DNA of 60,000 nucleotides from Neocallimastix lanati (nom. inval.). Taxonomy: Eukaryota; Neocallimastigomycota; Neocallimastigomycetes; Neocallimastigales; Neocallimastigaceae. Under the pieces are notes generated by a model that searched no databases, was not told the DNA's origin, and saw nothing but the letters and a program-made list of their open reading frames with translations. The stretch covers positions 975,001 to 1,035,000 of the forward strand of contig JACVTC010000031.1 in the NCBI GenBank assembly GCA_016946835.1. The letters are read 5' to 3'. A program made the position numbers and the translations under genes. This document shows positions 46,816-60,000 of this stretch, piece after piece. The stretch's first letter is position 1. Every line of letters starts with the position of its first letter.

Positions 46816-48083
46816 AAAAAAGAAAAAAAAAAATTAATTTTTTTTTTTTCTTTGGTAGAAATGATTTCAATTCACATCATAACACTATAATAACTATTAA
46901 AAATTTCACTTTATTTTCATTGTATTACGTTAACTTTATTTTTTATAAAATTTTATTTACAATATTTATATTTTAAATAAATCATATATATATATGATAT
47001 ATTATATGTATTTTTTTTTTTTTTTTTTATTTTGATATATTGATATTTTTGATATTCAATTTATTGGATATATTAATATTTTAAAAATAATTAATAAATA
47101 AAATAATGTAAAAATATATTCTCTTCTTAGTCTAAAAAAAAAAAAAAAAGACTTCAATTAATTACATTTAATCTTAATAATTTCATGTAATTCTTTGTTT
47201 TAATTTTTACATAAACAATAAAATTCTAATAACTTTTTAACAAAATATGGTAATTGAAAAGATCTAGACTTATAGAAATTATAAAAAAAATAAATATAAG
47301 AGAAATTAAGTTAAATATATTTAAATTAAAAATATATTATGATATAAAAGCTAAAACTATACGATATAATGAAATGAAATAAAATAATTATAAATGTATT
47401 TATATATATATATATATTGTTTAAAGTCATATATGAGAATAGTGAAAAGACACTATTTTGTCTTTATGATTGAATTCTTTGAGATTATTTGTTAAAAGTT
47501 AGTTATTTTAGGCTTCATAATTCTATTAATTTTATTAATATAATTTTTATCAATAAAATAAGATTTATTAAATATTTAATTTTTAGTATATTTTTTTTTT
47601 TTACAATAAGGCCTGTACATAAATTGTATATTAAATATATGCTTTAACCCATTTTAAAGCATATTTTATCAAATATTTTCACACACAATTACTATTTGAT
47701 TTATTTACTTAATTTACTTATTTTTATATTTATTTATATATTTATTTATTTTTATATTTATTTATTTATATATTTATTTATTTTTATATTTATTTATATA
47801 TTTATTTATTTATATATTTATTTAATAAAATATTTAAAATATTTTTTTTTATTTTTTTTAATAATTATTATTGTATATATAAAAATTATAAAAATTAATA
47901 ATAAAAACTTTTTATTATAATTTAAAGTTTTAAGTAATTTAAAAACTAATAATAGTTAATTAAACCAAAGTTTCATTAATGACAATATTAAATTAAATTA
48001 AAAATTTGGAATATATAAAAAAAAGAAATAAAAAAAAAAATAATTGAAAAAAGTTTCATAATAAAAGACAAGTCAAAGTAATA

Positions 48084-48248
48084 TAAAATAAAATAAAATA
48101 AAATAAAATAAAATAAAATAAAATAAAATAAAATAAAATAAAATAAAATAAAATAAAATAAAATAAAATAAAATAAAATAAAATAAAATAAAATAAAATA
48201 AAATAAAATAAAAAATAAAAAATAAAAAATAAATTCAAGTATGAAATA

Positions 48249-48332
<84 letters not shown>
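48084..48332. repeat. (AAAAT)n pentamer array followed by (AAT)n
   Basis: About 25 AAAAT pentamers (48084-48212) grade into AAAAAAT units, and after a short spacer about 27 AAT triplets (48250-48332). The leucine/phenylalanine-only frames here are artefacts. Confidence 0.95.
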
Positions 48333-48334
<2 letters not shown>

Positions 48335-48800
48335 TAAAATAAAATATAATTTTATATTCTAATTTTTTAATTATCAAATATAATAGTTTTTTTATATTTT
48401 AAATATAAAAAGAAGAGAAAGAAATTAATAATATATAAAAATATAATTTAAATAATAATTTCATTTATTATTAAATTATATATATATATATAAGAAGTTA
48501 ACAAAAAACAGAGAGAAAATATAAATATTAATAAATATTAATAAAATTAATAGTAATATTATTATTAAAAAAAAAAAAAAAAAAGACATAAAAAATATTA
48601 ATTCATTTCGTTTTTCTATATTAATAATTCAAAAGTATTTTTTTTTTTTTTTTTATGTAAAAAAAAAAAAAAAATTCTAATTTAATTATTTTTTTTAAAA
48701 AAAAAAAAAAAAAAAAAAACTCGAAAAATAAAAAGTCAAATTTAAATATAAAACAATAAAAACTTAAATAAATAAAAAGAAATATCAAATATTATCAAAA

Positions 48801-50567
<1,767 letters not shown>

Positions 50568-52245
50568 ATATTTAATCGATCGATAAAAAAAAAATAAAAA
50601 AAAATAATAATAATATTAATAAATAAAATAAAGTAAAGCAATATCAATAATTAGAAAAATAAACGTTGTTTATAATTAAAATATTTAACTATTAAATAAT
50701 TAATTTCTTTTTAAAAACAAAATAAATTATAGAACAACAAAAAAAAAAAAAAAAAAGTTAAAATTTTTAATAACAAAACGTTATATATATAAATATTTTT
50801 TTTTTTCTGTTTTTTAGTATTTGTATTTTAATATCATATTCTTATTTCTATTCCTATTGTCACAATAAAATCATATTTTTTTATTTTTTATTTTTTTTTT
50901 ATTTTAAATTGTTTTATTTTATATTATTTTATTTTATATTATATATATATTTTATTTATTAATTTCTATCTTTCAAAAAAAAAAAAAACATAAAGTAAAA
51001 ATAATTAATAAAAAATTTATAAAAAACAGATATTCTGTAATAATTAAATTGTATTTTTAAAAAAATAAATTAAAAAATAAATAAAAGAATTTTTGGATAT
51101 TAATTCTTTAAAAAAATAAATTAAAAAATAAATAAAAGAATTTTTGGATATTAATAAAATTATGGATATGTATTATATATACTAATATTTTAATTAATTT
51201 TTAGTAATATTTAATAAAAAAAATTATTATACTTTTATATTTAAATAATAATAATTATTATAATTAAATAATAGTAATAATAAAAATATTTATAATACAA
51301 AAGTTATTAATATTAAAGCTATTTAAATACTTAAATATGATATATATTAAGAATATATTTAAATGATATAATTATAAGATATTTATAGATAGGATATATA
51401 TACATAAAGATAAAGGTGAAAAGAGAAGAAAAATAAGATTAAAAAAAAAACTATATATATATTTATTTTTTTTTAAAAAAAAATAAAAAAAAATAAAATA
51501 AAATTTCCTGTTCTATATAATTTCATCTATTAATGAAATTTAAAAATATATAAAAATTAAAATTTTTCATTTAAATTTGAAGTTTTTACCCTTACAATTT
51601 AAAGTTTAATTAAATTTCACACTCTCTAGACTAAACTTTTTTTCATTTTATTTCAATTTTAAATTATTTGTAAAACTAAAAATTTAAAAAATATAAAAAA
51701 TTTATATTCTTCATTATATATTAAAAAAAAAAAAAAAAAAAACTCTCCCAGAGTTTATTGTTATTTATATATTTATATCTATTATTAAATATTATTAATA
51801 AGTTAATAATTTCATTTTTATTTTTTATTTTTTTATTTTTATATTTTTATATTTTTATATTTTTATATTTTTATATTTTTAATTTTTTTTTTTTTATTTT
51901 TTTTATATATTAATTTCTATATTTATTTACGTTGAAATAAAAAACGGCAATGTTTTTCTAATTTACATTATTTTATAACTTTATATATTTAAAAAAGTTT
52001 TTTAATGGTAAAATTAAATAAATATTTATAGGCATTGCCTATTTTATTATTATATCATTTTATAATAAATTTTAATTGAAATATGATATATATATATATA
52101 TATTTTTTTTAAATAGAATATAATTATAATTTCTTAATAAAATGGTTTATGAATTATTATTAAATTTTAATTGAATAAAAAGGACTAAACAATTTATTTA
52201 ATTATTTTACATACTAATTAGAAAATCTATTTATTATTATTAATA

Positions 52246-52303
<58 letters not shown>

Positions 52304-52895
52304 TTTTATCTATATATTTTTTATTATTTTATATTTTTATCTAATTATTAAATATTTGAATTTTCGATTAATAATAAAATAAACTTTTTAAAAATATCAT
52401 CATCATCAAATAATAAATTTCTAATTCAAATTGTTTTTGAAGTTTAAAATATTTTTATCGTTTATGAATATTATCAGTGTAATAATTGTAATAATAATTA
52501 TAATAATAATTATATAATAAAAATTATAATAATAATAATTAAAACAATAACAATGATGATAAAAATTTGGTATTTTTATATACCAAGCTATATTATTAAT
52601 ATTTATATATTATTAAATTTATTATAAATTCCATTTATCAATAATATTTTTTAATTTATATGAATTTTTTAATGATAAATTTCAATTTAAAATGCCCTTA
52701 TGTTTTTGTTTTTATTATATATTTATGTATAGATTTATTATTAATTATTTATTATTCTTGTTCTTTTTTTTATTTTTTTTTGTTAATTTTTTTTTATTTT
52801 ATTTATTTTTCCTTTTTTTTCCCTTTTTTTTTTTTTTGAAATTTAATTTGATTATTATTATTATTTTTATTTTTTCAAATATATTTTTATTTTAA

Positions 52896-52935
<40 letters not shown>

Positions 52936-53345
52936 TCATTTGATAATTTACAACGAAATAATTTCTTTGATTTCTATTAAAATAAATAAATAAAAATTAA
53001 TAAAGAATTAATTTTAATTTAAAGAATCAATATATTTTATAATTATGACAAAAACTAAATTATATCTATGTATAAATTTAGGTTACTTTTTTTTTTTTAT
53101 TTAAAAAAAAAAAGATACATGAAAAAGCTTAAATGAATCGATTAATAAATAAATATAATTAAATATATATATATACATTAAATAATATAATTAATTAATT
53201 TGATACCATTAAAATTCATTATTTAATGATGATATTCAGTTATATTTGTTTGAATTAAAAATAAAAAAAAATAATAATAATAATAACGATTTTTAGTTTA
53301 ATAATATGACAAATTCAAATTAAATACAATGCATAATATATATAT

Positions 53346-53418
<73 letters not shown>

Positions 53419-53451
53419 TTTAAATAAATATTTTATATATATTAATCATTG

Positions 53452-53498
<47 letters not shown>

Positions 53499-54690
53499 TT
53501 AGAAATATAAATATTGAATTGAGACTAATAATTTTTTATTTAAGGTTTAAATCTTATAGAATGTGATTGTTATAATAAGGTTTTTTTTTTTTTTTTTTTT
53601 TTCAAAAAATAGTTTTTTTTTATGTAATGATTATAAAATATAATAAAATATAATAAAATATAATTAAACTTTAAAAAAATAAAAAAAAATAAAAAAAAAA
53701 AGAATTATATATATTACATAATTACATATACAAAGTAATAACAATAAAAAACAAACAACACTTGAATATTTAATTATAAAGATAAATATAAATATAATAT
53801 TAATTTTATTTTTATATTTTTATTAAATAAAAATTAGAAATAATTATATATATTATATATAATAATTAAAAAAATAATTTCAAGATTCATTATTTTAAAA
53901 TAAATATGATATATTTTTAGTATTAAAGTTTTTGAATAAAAATAAAAAAAAAAAAAAAGAAAATAATAGATAGAAATAAGATTAATTTGTTATCTATTAA
54001 TCATTATTGCTTTTTTTTTTTTTTTATTTTTTATTTTTACAAAAATTTATTATTAAGTTTAACCATTATTTTTTTTTAATATTATTACAGTTAACATTTC
54101 TATTTTATTTCATATATGTTCTTTGCTAAACCTATTTATTTTATTTTTTATATTTTTATTTTTTTTCGTTTTTTTTTTACTTTATTTTATTTTGTTTTAC
54201 TTTTATTATATATTATTATATTTTATTTTATTTTACTTTTATTTTTATTTTTTCATATAATAACTCCGAAAATACAGTTAAATGTTAATAAATGATATAA
54301 ATTTTAATTCAAAAATTTTAAAAACTTTATTAATCATATTTTTCTCTGTACCATCTATTTCAAAATATGTTAATGATTTAAATTTGTCTTAATTATAAAA
54401 TTCTTATTAACTTTATCATTAATTAATTTCAAATTTATATTATAAAACTTTAATATAGATAAATAATATAAATAAAAACATTTTTTACTTTAAAAAAAAA
54501 AAAAAATTATCAAGTAAATATATCAAACTATATAAACAGTTTATAAAATTAATAAAGTTTTTTAATTTAAAAAATAAAAATAAAATAATTTATATTGTTT
54601 ACTTTTCGTAGTAAATAAATTTTCAGAGTCCAAAAAAAAAAAAAAACAGTTATTTTTAGATTTTATTTAAGAAAAAAAAATTAATTAAAA
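50568..54690. promoter_or_regulatory. Long AT-rich intergenic region with TATA box of the lectin-like gene
   Basis: No gene is seen in over 4 kb; the frame at 52692-52895 is a Phe/Leu-rich T-run artefact. A direct repeat of about 45 bp ('ttaaaaaataaataaaagaa' unit) occurs at about 51059 and 51114. Long T runs lie at 52263-52301, 53347-53383 and 53455-53497. TATATAAA at 54529-54536, 155 bases before the next ATG, is a likely core promoter. Confidence 0.55.
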
Positions 54691-55693
54691 ATGAAATTCG
54701 TTACTGCTTTATTATTTGTTGCTGCTGCCTTTGTTGGTATTAATGCCAAATGTGTTGAAGAAGCTAATGAAGAATTCTTCCTTCTTCCAGCTACTAGTAA
54801 GGCTAAGGCTGAACAACGTTGTATTGAAAATGGTGGTATTTTAGCTGAAATTAATGACAGAAACCAAAACAACGCTGCTTCAGCTGTTGCTGCTTGTACT
54901 GAAGGTAAATAATTATTATTTTTATTTTTTTTTTTTTTTTAAAAAAAATTATATATATATATAAATCTTTATATGTAATATGTATATAATATTTTGAATA
55001 AATATATATATGAAAATATATTATTGAAAATATATCACTATATATTAATTTTTAATTTTTTTGAATAATTTTTAATTTTATTTATAAATTAAAACAATTA
55101 TTGATTATTAACAATAATGAAATCATTAATAAAATTTAAAAACAAATAAAATGAAAATTAATAAAAATATTAAAATAAAAATAATAATATAAAAAAATAA
55201 ATAAAAAAATAATAATTTTAATAAAATAGCTGAATCTGGTTCTGTTGATGTTTGGATTAAGTCTTGGAACACCGATTCATACAACAATGTTGGTATTTTA
55301 ATGAATGTTAACAAGGAAAACAAGGGTTTCACAATTCATCAATACTTCGAAAACTACAGCAAGAGAGATTCTATCTTTGAAATTAGAGAAGAAGAACCAG
55401 AAGCTGAACCAGCTGCTACTGAATCTGTTGCTCCAGAAGAACCAGCCGCTGAAGAACCAGCTGCCGAAGAACCAGTTGCTGAAGAACCAGCCGCTGAAGA
55501 ACCAGTTGCCGAAGAACCACCAGTTGTTGAAGAACCAGTAGTTGAACCACCAGTTGTTGAACCACCAGTAGTTGAACCACCAGTTGTGGAAGAACCAGTT
55601 GTTGAAGAACCACAAGCTGAAGAACCAGCTGAACCAGTCTTCGTTGATGATGGTGTTGGTACTAAATACGAAGTTTTATGCCAAGTTGCTTAA
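54691..55693 (+). CDS. Secreted C-type-lectin-like protein with Pro/Glu repeat insertion
   Basis: Two exons, 54691-54904 and 55230-55693, give 225 residues. Residues 1-19 are a signal peptide (MKFVTALLFVAAAFVGINA). The mature part resembles a C-type lectin-like fold: KAKAEQRCIENGGILAEIND matches the usual A..C...GG.LA.I pattern, VDVWIKSWN and GILMN follow, and the end KYEVLCQVA gives the closing Cys. Between residue about 130 and 210, where the long loop of such a domain would be, sits a repeat of EEPAAEEPVAEEP and VVEPPVVEPP type. Calcium-ligand motifs such as EPN or WND are not evident, so sugar binding is not assured. It is probably secreted or vesicular; the function is unknown. Confidence 0.75.
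55395..55635 (+). repeat. Minisatellite coding for Pro/Glu repeats
   Basis: Units of 'gaagaaccag' with 15-18 bp spacing encode EEPxxx repeats inside the second exon of the lectin-like gene; open frames on the other strand are mirrors of it. Confidence 0.9.
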
Positions 55694-56263
55694 ATTATAT
55701 AAGTAATAATTAAAAAAAAAAATTTTTTTTTTTTTTATTATTTTAAAAGAGAGCAACTCATATAAATTAATGCATATAATTGTTAAAATCATGTTAAATA
55801 AAATATCAATATTTCATGAATATAATATAAATACAAACATATAATTTTTGTAAAAAAACAAAAAAAAAAAAAACAAAACAAAAAAAACAGAAGAAATTAT
55901 AAATTTATAGTATTTTATAATGTTATAAAAAAAAAATTTTTTTTTGGGAAAAAATAAAAATGTAAATAAAATAATTTTTTTTATATAAATGGAAAAAAAA
56001 ATGTTATAAATTATATAATTCTTTTTCATTTTTTGTAAATAAAAAAGAAATAAAATATATATATATATATATATATAAAGAACAATAAAAAAAATAATCA
56101 AATAAAAATATATATTTATTGAAATTTTGAAAAATTGATGTATGTGTGTTGTTTCTTTAAAAATTTATTAAAAATTTTGTTTTTTTTTTAAAAAATTTTA
56201 ATTACCATTATAATAATAATAAAAAAAAAAGAATAAATGGAAGTAAATTATTGTTTATTATAA
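55694..56263. other. AT-rich intergenic region
   Basis: No gene is seen; the region is A and T runs with a (TA)n stretch at 56058-56079. Confidence 0.6.
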
Positions 56264-57775
56264 ATGATTCAGAATAAGATTATATATATATATTATGTTT
56301 TTAAAAACATAAAAAGTAATAATAGTAATAGTAATATTAGTAATGTTAGTAATAGTATTGGAAATAATGTGTATGTTGATTCTAGTGTGTGTGAAAAAGT
56401 GTTTAATTTCCTTCTTGGAAGCAGAAGTATTAATAACAGTACAAGGGAATGGAAAGATCTATTAAAGTGCCAGATGAAATCAGGTGCTTATTCTGATACT
56501 CCATTCTTGGTGGTTACTGCGGCTCTTCTTCAATTCATTATACCTATTGCTATTGGCCAGCAATGATCTTTATTCAATAGGTTCAAATAGAATCGTACTA
56601 CTACTACCAAGAGTGTCAATGCTGAAGAAACAGTAAGACAGGCCAGCAGGGCTAGCGCAACCAATGAAGATCATAATTACGTATCTTAAAATTATGATTA
56701 ACATTGTGAAGTCAAAATTAATTATTATACTTCAGTATAATAAAGTAAAATTTTAGCTGACAAATTAGATAAATTTCCAACAAAAAAAGCTATTTTAAAC
56801 TTTTACTGGGATAGAGATATGGCAGGAAAATCAATCAAAGCTAAGGCTTATAAAAAAAATAATTTTGAGAAAACTAGAGAGTATCTTAAACTAAATTATA
56901 AATATCCTGAATTTAGCATTGGCTTCCGATGGGTACTCCGTGCCAGATGTGGGCTCGTGTTACCAAAGCTGGCCAATGTGATTGAAGAAGACTGTCCTGA
57001 AAGGTGTCTTTGTTGTTATAGAAAAAATAGTAATCCTCCATTGGAACATTGATTTTCTAAATGCTATCTTTTCCGTGAATTTCGAATGAAATATTTTAAG
57101 GATATTGAAATTCATTATGAAAAATCTTATATAATTTCTAAATATTGTTCAATCTCAAATAGTAATGTAAACACTGTTATCACAGATTTGAATAATATAG
57201 AATTAAGTTCTGATTCTGATAGTAGTAACGAAGTATATAATAATAATAATAATATTAACAATAGAAATAATATTGTTAATAATAGCAGAATTAATAATTA
57301 TGAAAATATTTATATTAATACTAGTGATAGTGAAAATAATAGTATCGTTACTAATAACGTAGTGAATAGTTCAGTTGGTGAAAATTGTATCAATTTAATG
57401 TAATTTTCTGAATAATGAGTGTGCAAACCAACTTGGAGCGTCAACGCTGAAAATACAGAAGACCATAATTTCTTTCAGATAGTCAATTCAAATCCTAATC
57501 TGAAATAAGTAATATGAAGGTGAAGTTCATTGCCTATGGACTTTTTTCTGAATTTATTTATATACTTTATTTCCGAATATTACTTTTATTTCACAATACT
57601 ATTTAAAAAAATTATTTTGTTCAAATTGGGCAAATAATATTTATTTATTTTATTAATTCTTTTTTTTTTTATTTTTTTATTAAAATTAAAAGTATTCATG
57701 TAATTAATAAAAGAATAAATAAATAAAGATTAAAGTTCGCAATAATTGCGGCTATAAAAAAAAAAAAAAAACGTG
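56264..57775 (+). mobile_element. Degenerate non-LTR retrotransposon: ORF2 C-terminus, 3' UTR and poly(A)
   Basis: The first open piece (56264-56566) reads MCEKVFNFL-like sequence after an Asn/Ser repeat and stops at TGA. A further stretch in that frame (SVNAEETVRQASRASATNED) reaches TAA near 56690. The next pieces, 56819-57052 and 57086-57403, share a frame separated by one TGA. Together they give FRWVLRARCGLVLPKL, CPERCLCC and LEH...SKCYLFREFR, the C..C...H....C zinc-knuckle end seen after the reverse transcriptase in many non-LTR elements. The 3' UTR (57425-57763) matches the insertion at 5074-5436 and ends 'gcggctata' plus a poly(A) run. I infer a TRE-like element, 5'-truncated and inactive. 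Confidence 0.65.
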
Positions 57776-57851
57776 TTGTCCTTATTGTGGAGATAGTAAC
57801 AGCATATCTAGATTTACACATAAGATTCAGTCATGTCCTAAGTTTAGATGA
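57771..57851 (+). pseudogene. Short C2HC zinc-knuckle fragment
   Basis: Directly after the poly(A) tail the frame reads TCCPYCGDSNSISRFTHKIQ then SCPKFR and stops. The CxxC...H....C spacing is like a retroelement or transposase zinc knuckle, so the element at 56264-57775 may sit inside or beside another decayed element. Confidence 0.4.
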
Positions 57852-57940
57852 ATTTTTGTAATAAATCATTCAATTCAACATGTTGATAAAGTTTTTATTG
57901 AACATTCCTTATAATTAATAGGAGATTTGAAGAAGATATT

Positions 57941-57987
<47 letters not shown>

Positions 57988-58949
57988 AACTATATCTCCT
58001 TCTTAGAATGTAATGGTTGAAAATCTTTTCAACCACCTCATGGGAAAAGAAATCATTTTATTAATAATGTTTTTAAAATACCTTCTAGAGAGTTTTCTTT
58101 TCCAATTTCATATTTCTTGAAATACTTTATTAATGTCATGTCAATTGTAATCAGCATATTTTTTTACTCTATGGTCAATTTGTATACAATTAATCTATTT
58201 TTAAAATAGAGCTTTGACTTTTTAAATAATAAAGTAAAGAAGAAATTTTAATATGGATTCTAATGATAATCTTAATTCACAAGGAATTATCATAGATGAA
58301 AAGAAAGAGTTTAGAGACCTTTCTCATAACTTATAAAATAATTTTTTAATATTAAAATAGAAATTTTATATGATTTTTCTTTTATTTTTGTGTATATTTA
58401 ATTAAATATCAATAAAAAAAAAGTTTATTCTTAGTTTAAAAGATTTTTTTTTAATAATTTATATTAATTATCTTTTATTTAGTGCATAAAAATATTTTTT
58501 ATTTCAATATATTTAAATAATTTTTTTTTATTAATGCCCATAATTAATATATTGATATTAATAATAAATAATTATTTGTATATTTTTTATTTCAATATAT
58601 CTATAATATATTTTTCATATATAATGTTAAAAAATATTTTAATATACATTTATAAATGTAATTCTTTTTAAATTAAGTAATGAGAGTAGTGGTAAATTTC
58701 TCTTATTAGACGATTATTACACTTTATATATATATATATATGTATTTTTATTAAACTAAATCTATAAATTTCATTAAAAAAAACTTTATTTTATTTTGTT
58801 TTGGAGCAAAAAAAAAAAAAAAGATAGTTAACTTTATTTAGATTGTTAAAAAATAAGTAAACATAATTATTATGATGTTTTAACTTTTGTTTTAGATGAA
58901 TTGTTTATTGATGTTGAGAAAAAGAAGTTTATATCAATTTCCTTTAAAG

Positions 58950-59090
58950 AGTTTAGTTAGTCCGTGGGCTAGTTTACATAAGGCTACTGATTCGAACCTG
59001 CCCTATGACCATTTTACAGGATATTCCTCCTAAAGAGATTTTTATGGAATATGGCGATTAGGGTTACAGGTAAATAATCCCCCCTTATGT
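58950..59090 (-). mobile_element. Fragment of the dispersed repeat also found at 33601-33770
   Basis: Read on the minus strand it parallels 33601-33745 block by block. It carries AGGTTCGAATC (reverse complement of 58989-58999), a near-perfect Pol III B-box sequence that is degenerate in the 33.6 kb copy. No tRNA cloverleaf can be folded around it. Confidence 0.55.
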
Positions 59091-59418
59091 ATATTATTAG
59101 AATAGATACTGAAATAATTAAGAGGGTAGGGTAGTAAAATGATTTTATGTGTTCATATAGATATATTCTACTAAATTGCAATCTTTCTGACAATTATGAA
59201 TTGCCAGAGAGCTCGTAGGAAACTCTATTGGTTAGATTATACTGACCTCACATTTCGCCAAGTGGGGTATTGATATAAGTAAATGAATGAATAAATATAT
59301 AAAAATTCAAAATAATTTTTTTTAAACTTGTTTATATTCAATATTAATAATATTCAATATTAATTATATTCGATTTTATTTATTTATTTATTTATTTAAT
59401 AATTTTCAATCAGGCGAA

Positions 59419-59556
59419 ATGCAACTTGGTAAAATGTCCTTGAAATTAAGAACTGGAAAATCATTCAGAGAAGTAGAACTTTTAAAATTCTTAGCAATTA
59501 ATTATGCATGTCAGTCAGAACCAGAGCCTCAACTCAATGCTGAATTCACTCAGTAA
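59419..59556 (+). CDS. Small open frame of 45 codons, probably retroelement-derived
   Basis: ATG at 59419 follows a splice-acceptor-like 'tttcaatcag'. The frame reads MQLGKMSLKLRTGKSFREVE, then LLKFLAINYACQSEPEPQLN and stops at TAA. Its base composition is coding-like, unlike the surroundings, and it lies between repeat fragments, so it may be a scrap of an element ORF. I do not recognise it. Confidence 0.3.
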   Translation: MQLGKMSLKLRTGKSFREVELLKFLAINYACQSEPEPQLNAEFTQ

Positions 59557-59589
59557 GGTTGTCCAGTAAGGATAATTCTGCCTTTATAA

Positions 59590-59680
59590 AAAAAAAAGGA
59601 TGTTCGTGACTACCCACTGCTCCTAAGAGGGAGGGGGCTGAAATCAAGGGTAGTACACACTGGAAATAAAAAAAAAAAAT
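59590..59680 (+). mobile_element. Short retroelement-like 3' fragment, relative of 46681-46815
   Basis: It starts after an A run and ends 'cactggaaataaaaaaaa' followed by A and T runs. It shares 'gatgttcgtgactacc', a G-rich block, 'gggctga' and the terminal 'ggaaataaaa' with the fragment at 46.7 kb. Confidence 0.5.
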
Positions 59681-60000
59681 TTTTTTTTAAAGAGTGAGTT
59701 TAAGGTAATATATTCCATAAAGCGTTAAATTTATCTAACCAGATTGTACTATTTTATTTGAAGATTTTTTATGAAAAATTCAAATATTTATTTTGAGCAT
59801 AAAATCTAAGATAATAAAAAAAAGTATAAAACAATATAATAGGAAAAAAAAAATAAAGTTTGAATAAAAAAATATATATATATTTTTATAAAATTATATA
59901 AATTTCATTAAATATATTGATTGCATTTAATAAAAAAAAAAAAAAAAAAAAAGTTTTAGAAAAATAGTCATAATTAATATATTTTTATAGAAAAATATTT

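Larger units (their letters stand above)
45480..48800. other. AT-rich intergenic region with one repeat fragment and repeats
   Basis: No intact gene is seen. A short frame at 46515-46631 (MEIESTDNISLGLEEESLVD...) has coding-like composition for about 30 codons and lies just before the T run and the repeat fragment at 46681. Further right are an (AAAAT)n array at 48084-48212 and an (AAT)n array at 48250-48332. Confidence 0.5.
57852..60000. other. Repeat-rich region with retroelement scraps and tiny ORFs
   Basis: There is no intact gene. A T run is at 57942-57985. A 27-codon frame at 58253-58336 begins MDSNDNLNSQGIIIDEKKEF. A G+C-richer block at 59160-59280 is unexplained. The last 300 bases are A+T-rich. 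The two repeat fragments and the 45-codon frame at 59419-59556 are listed separately. Confidence 0.5.

Noticed and set aside
52692-52895. Phe/Leu-rich open frame in the long intergenic region
   Set aside because: It is generated by T runs and has no coding-like third-position or amino-acid composition.
55298-55615. Minus-strand Trp/Phe-rich open frame
   Set aside because: It mirrors the Pro/Glu repeat of the lectin-like gene.
59160-59280. Possible tRNA with 'attggttag' D-arm-like motif
   Set aside because: No cloverleaf, T-arm or matching acceptor stem could be found.

Overview
The window looks like a social amoeba of the genus Dictyostelium, most likely D. discoideum. It is extremely AT-rich, intergenic DNA and introns are almost pure A+T with long poly(A)/poly(T) runs and (AAT)n/(TAA)n microsatellites, introns are short (about 100-500 bp) with GTAAGT/GTAAAT-type donors and T/A-rich acceptors, and coding exons stand out by their higher G+C content. 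All exon joins below were deduced by eye from splice motifs, reading-frame continuity and family resemblance; none was tested against transcripts.

Layout. 1-2245 (-): the 5' part of a gene joining a FYVE-type zinc finger to an alpha/beta-hydrolase-like region that runs off the left edge. 5054-5451: a 5'-truncated non-LTR retrotransposon tail with a 15-bp target-site duplication. 5823-9050: decayed copies of the last third of a MATH-domain gene and of an ankyrin-like gene. 9493-16788 (+): the apparently intact MATH gene, about 20 exons and six MATH modules, followed at 19708-21090 (+) by the intact ankyrin-like gene, so a two-gene unit was duplicated in tandem and one copy died. 23889-26063 (-): a broken gene for a repetitive protein. 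26850-27880: tandem minisatellites and a small relic ORF. 29165-30544 (+): a secreted family-45 cellulase with three CBM10-like modules.

31390-33149 (-): EEF1A lysine methyltransferase (METTL10/EFM4 family). 36037-37787 (+): GDP-fucose transporter. 38617-40080 (-): an SR-rich nuclear-type protein. 42558-45479 (+): an ER-resident DnaJ/HSP40 ending in KDEL. 48801-50567 (+): a Vti1-type Qb-SNARE. 54691-55693 (+): a secreted C-type-lectin-like protein with a Pro/Glu-rich repeat insertion. From 56264 to the right edge lies a graveyard of non-LTR retrotransposon pieces and short repeats, with relatives elsewhere in the window (5.1-5.4, 33.6, 46.7 kb).

The genes do not form one pathway. The GDP-fucose transporter (Golgi), KDEL DnaJ (ER), Vti1 SNARE (endosome/Golgi fusion) and two signal-peptide proteins share the secretory system, but nothing in the sequence shows co-regulation. 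The most notable structures are the exon-triplet MATH gene with its decayed tandem copy, the FYVE-hydrolase fusion, the modular GH45 cellulase and the related repeat fragments.
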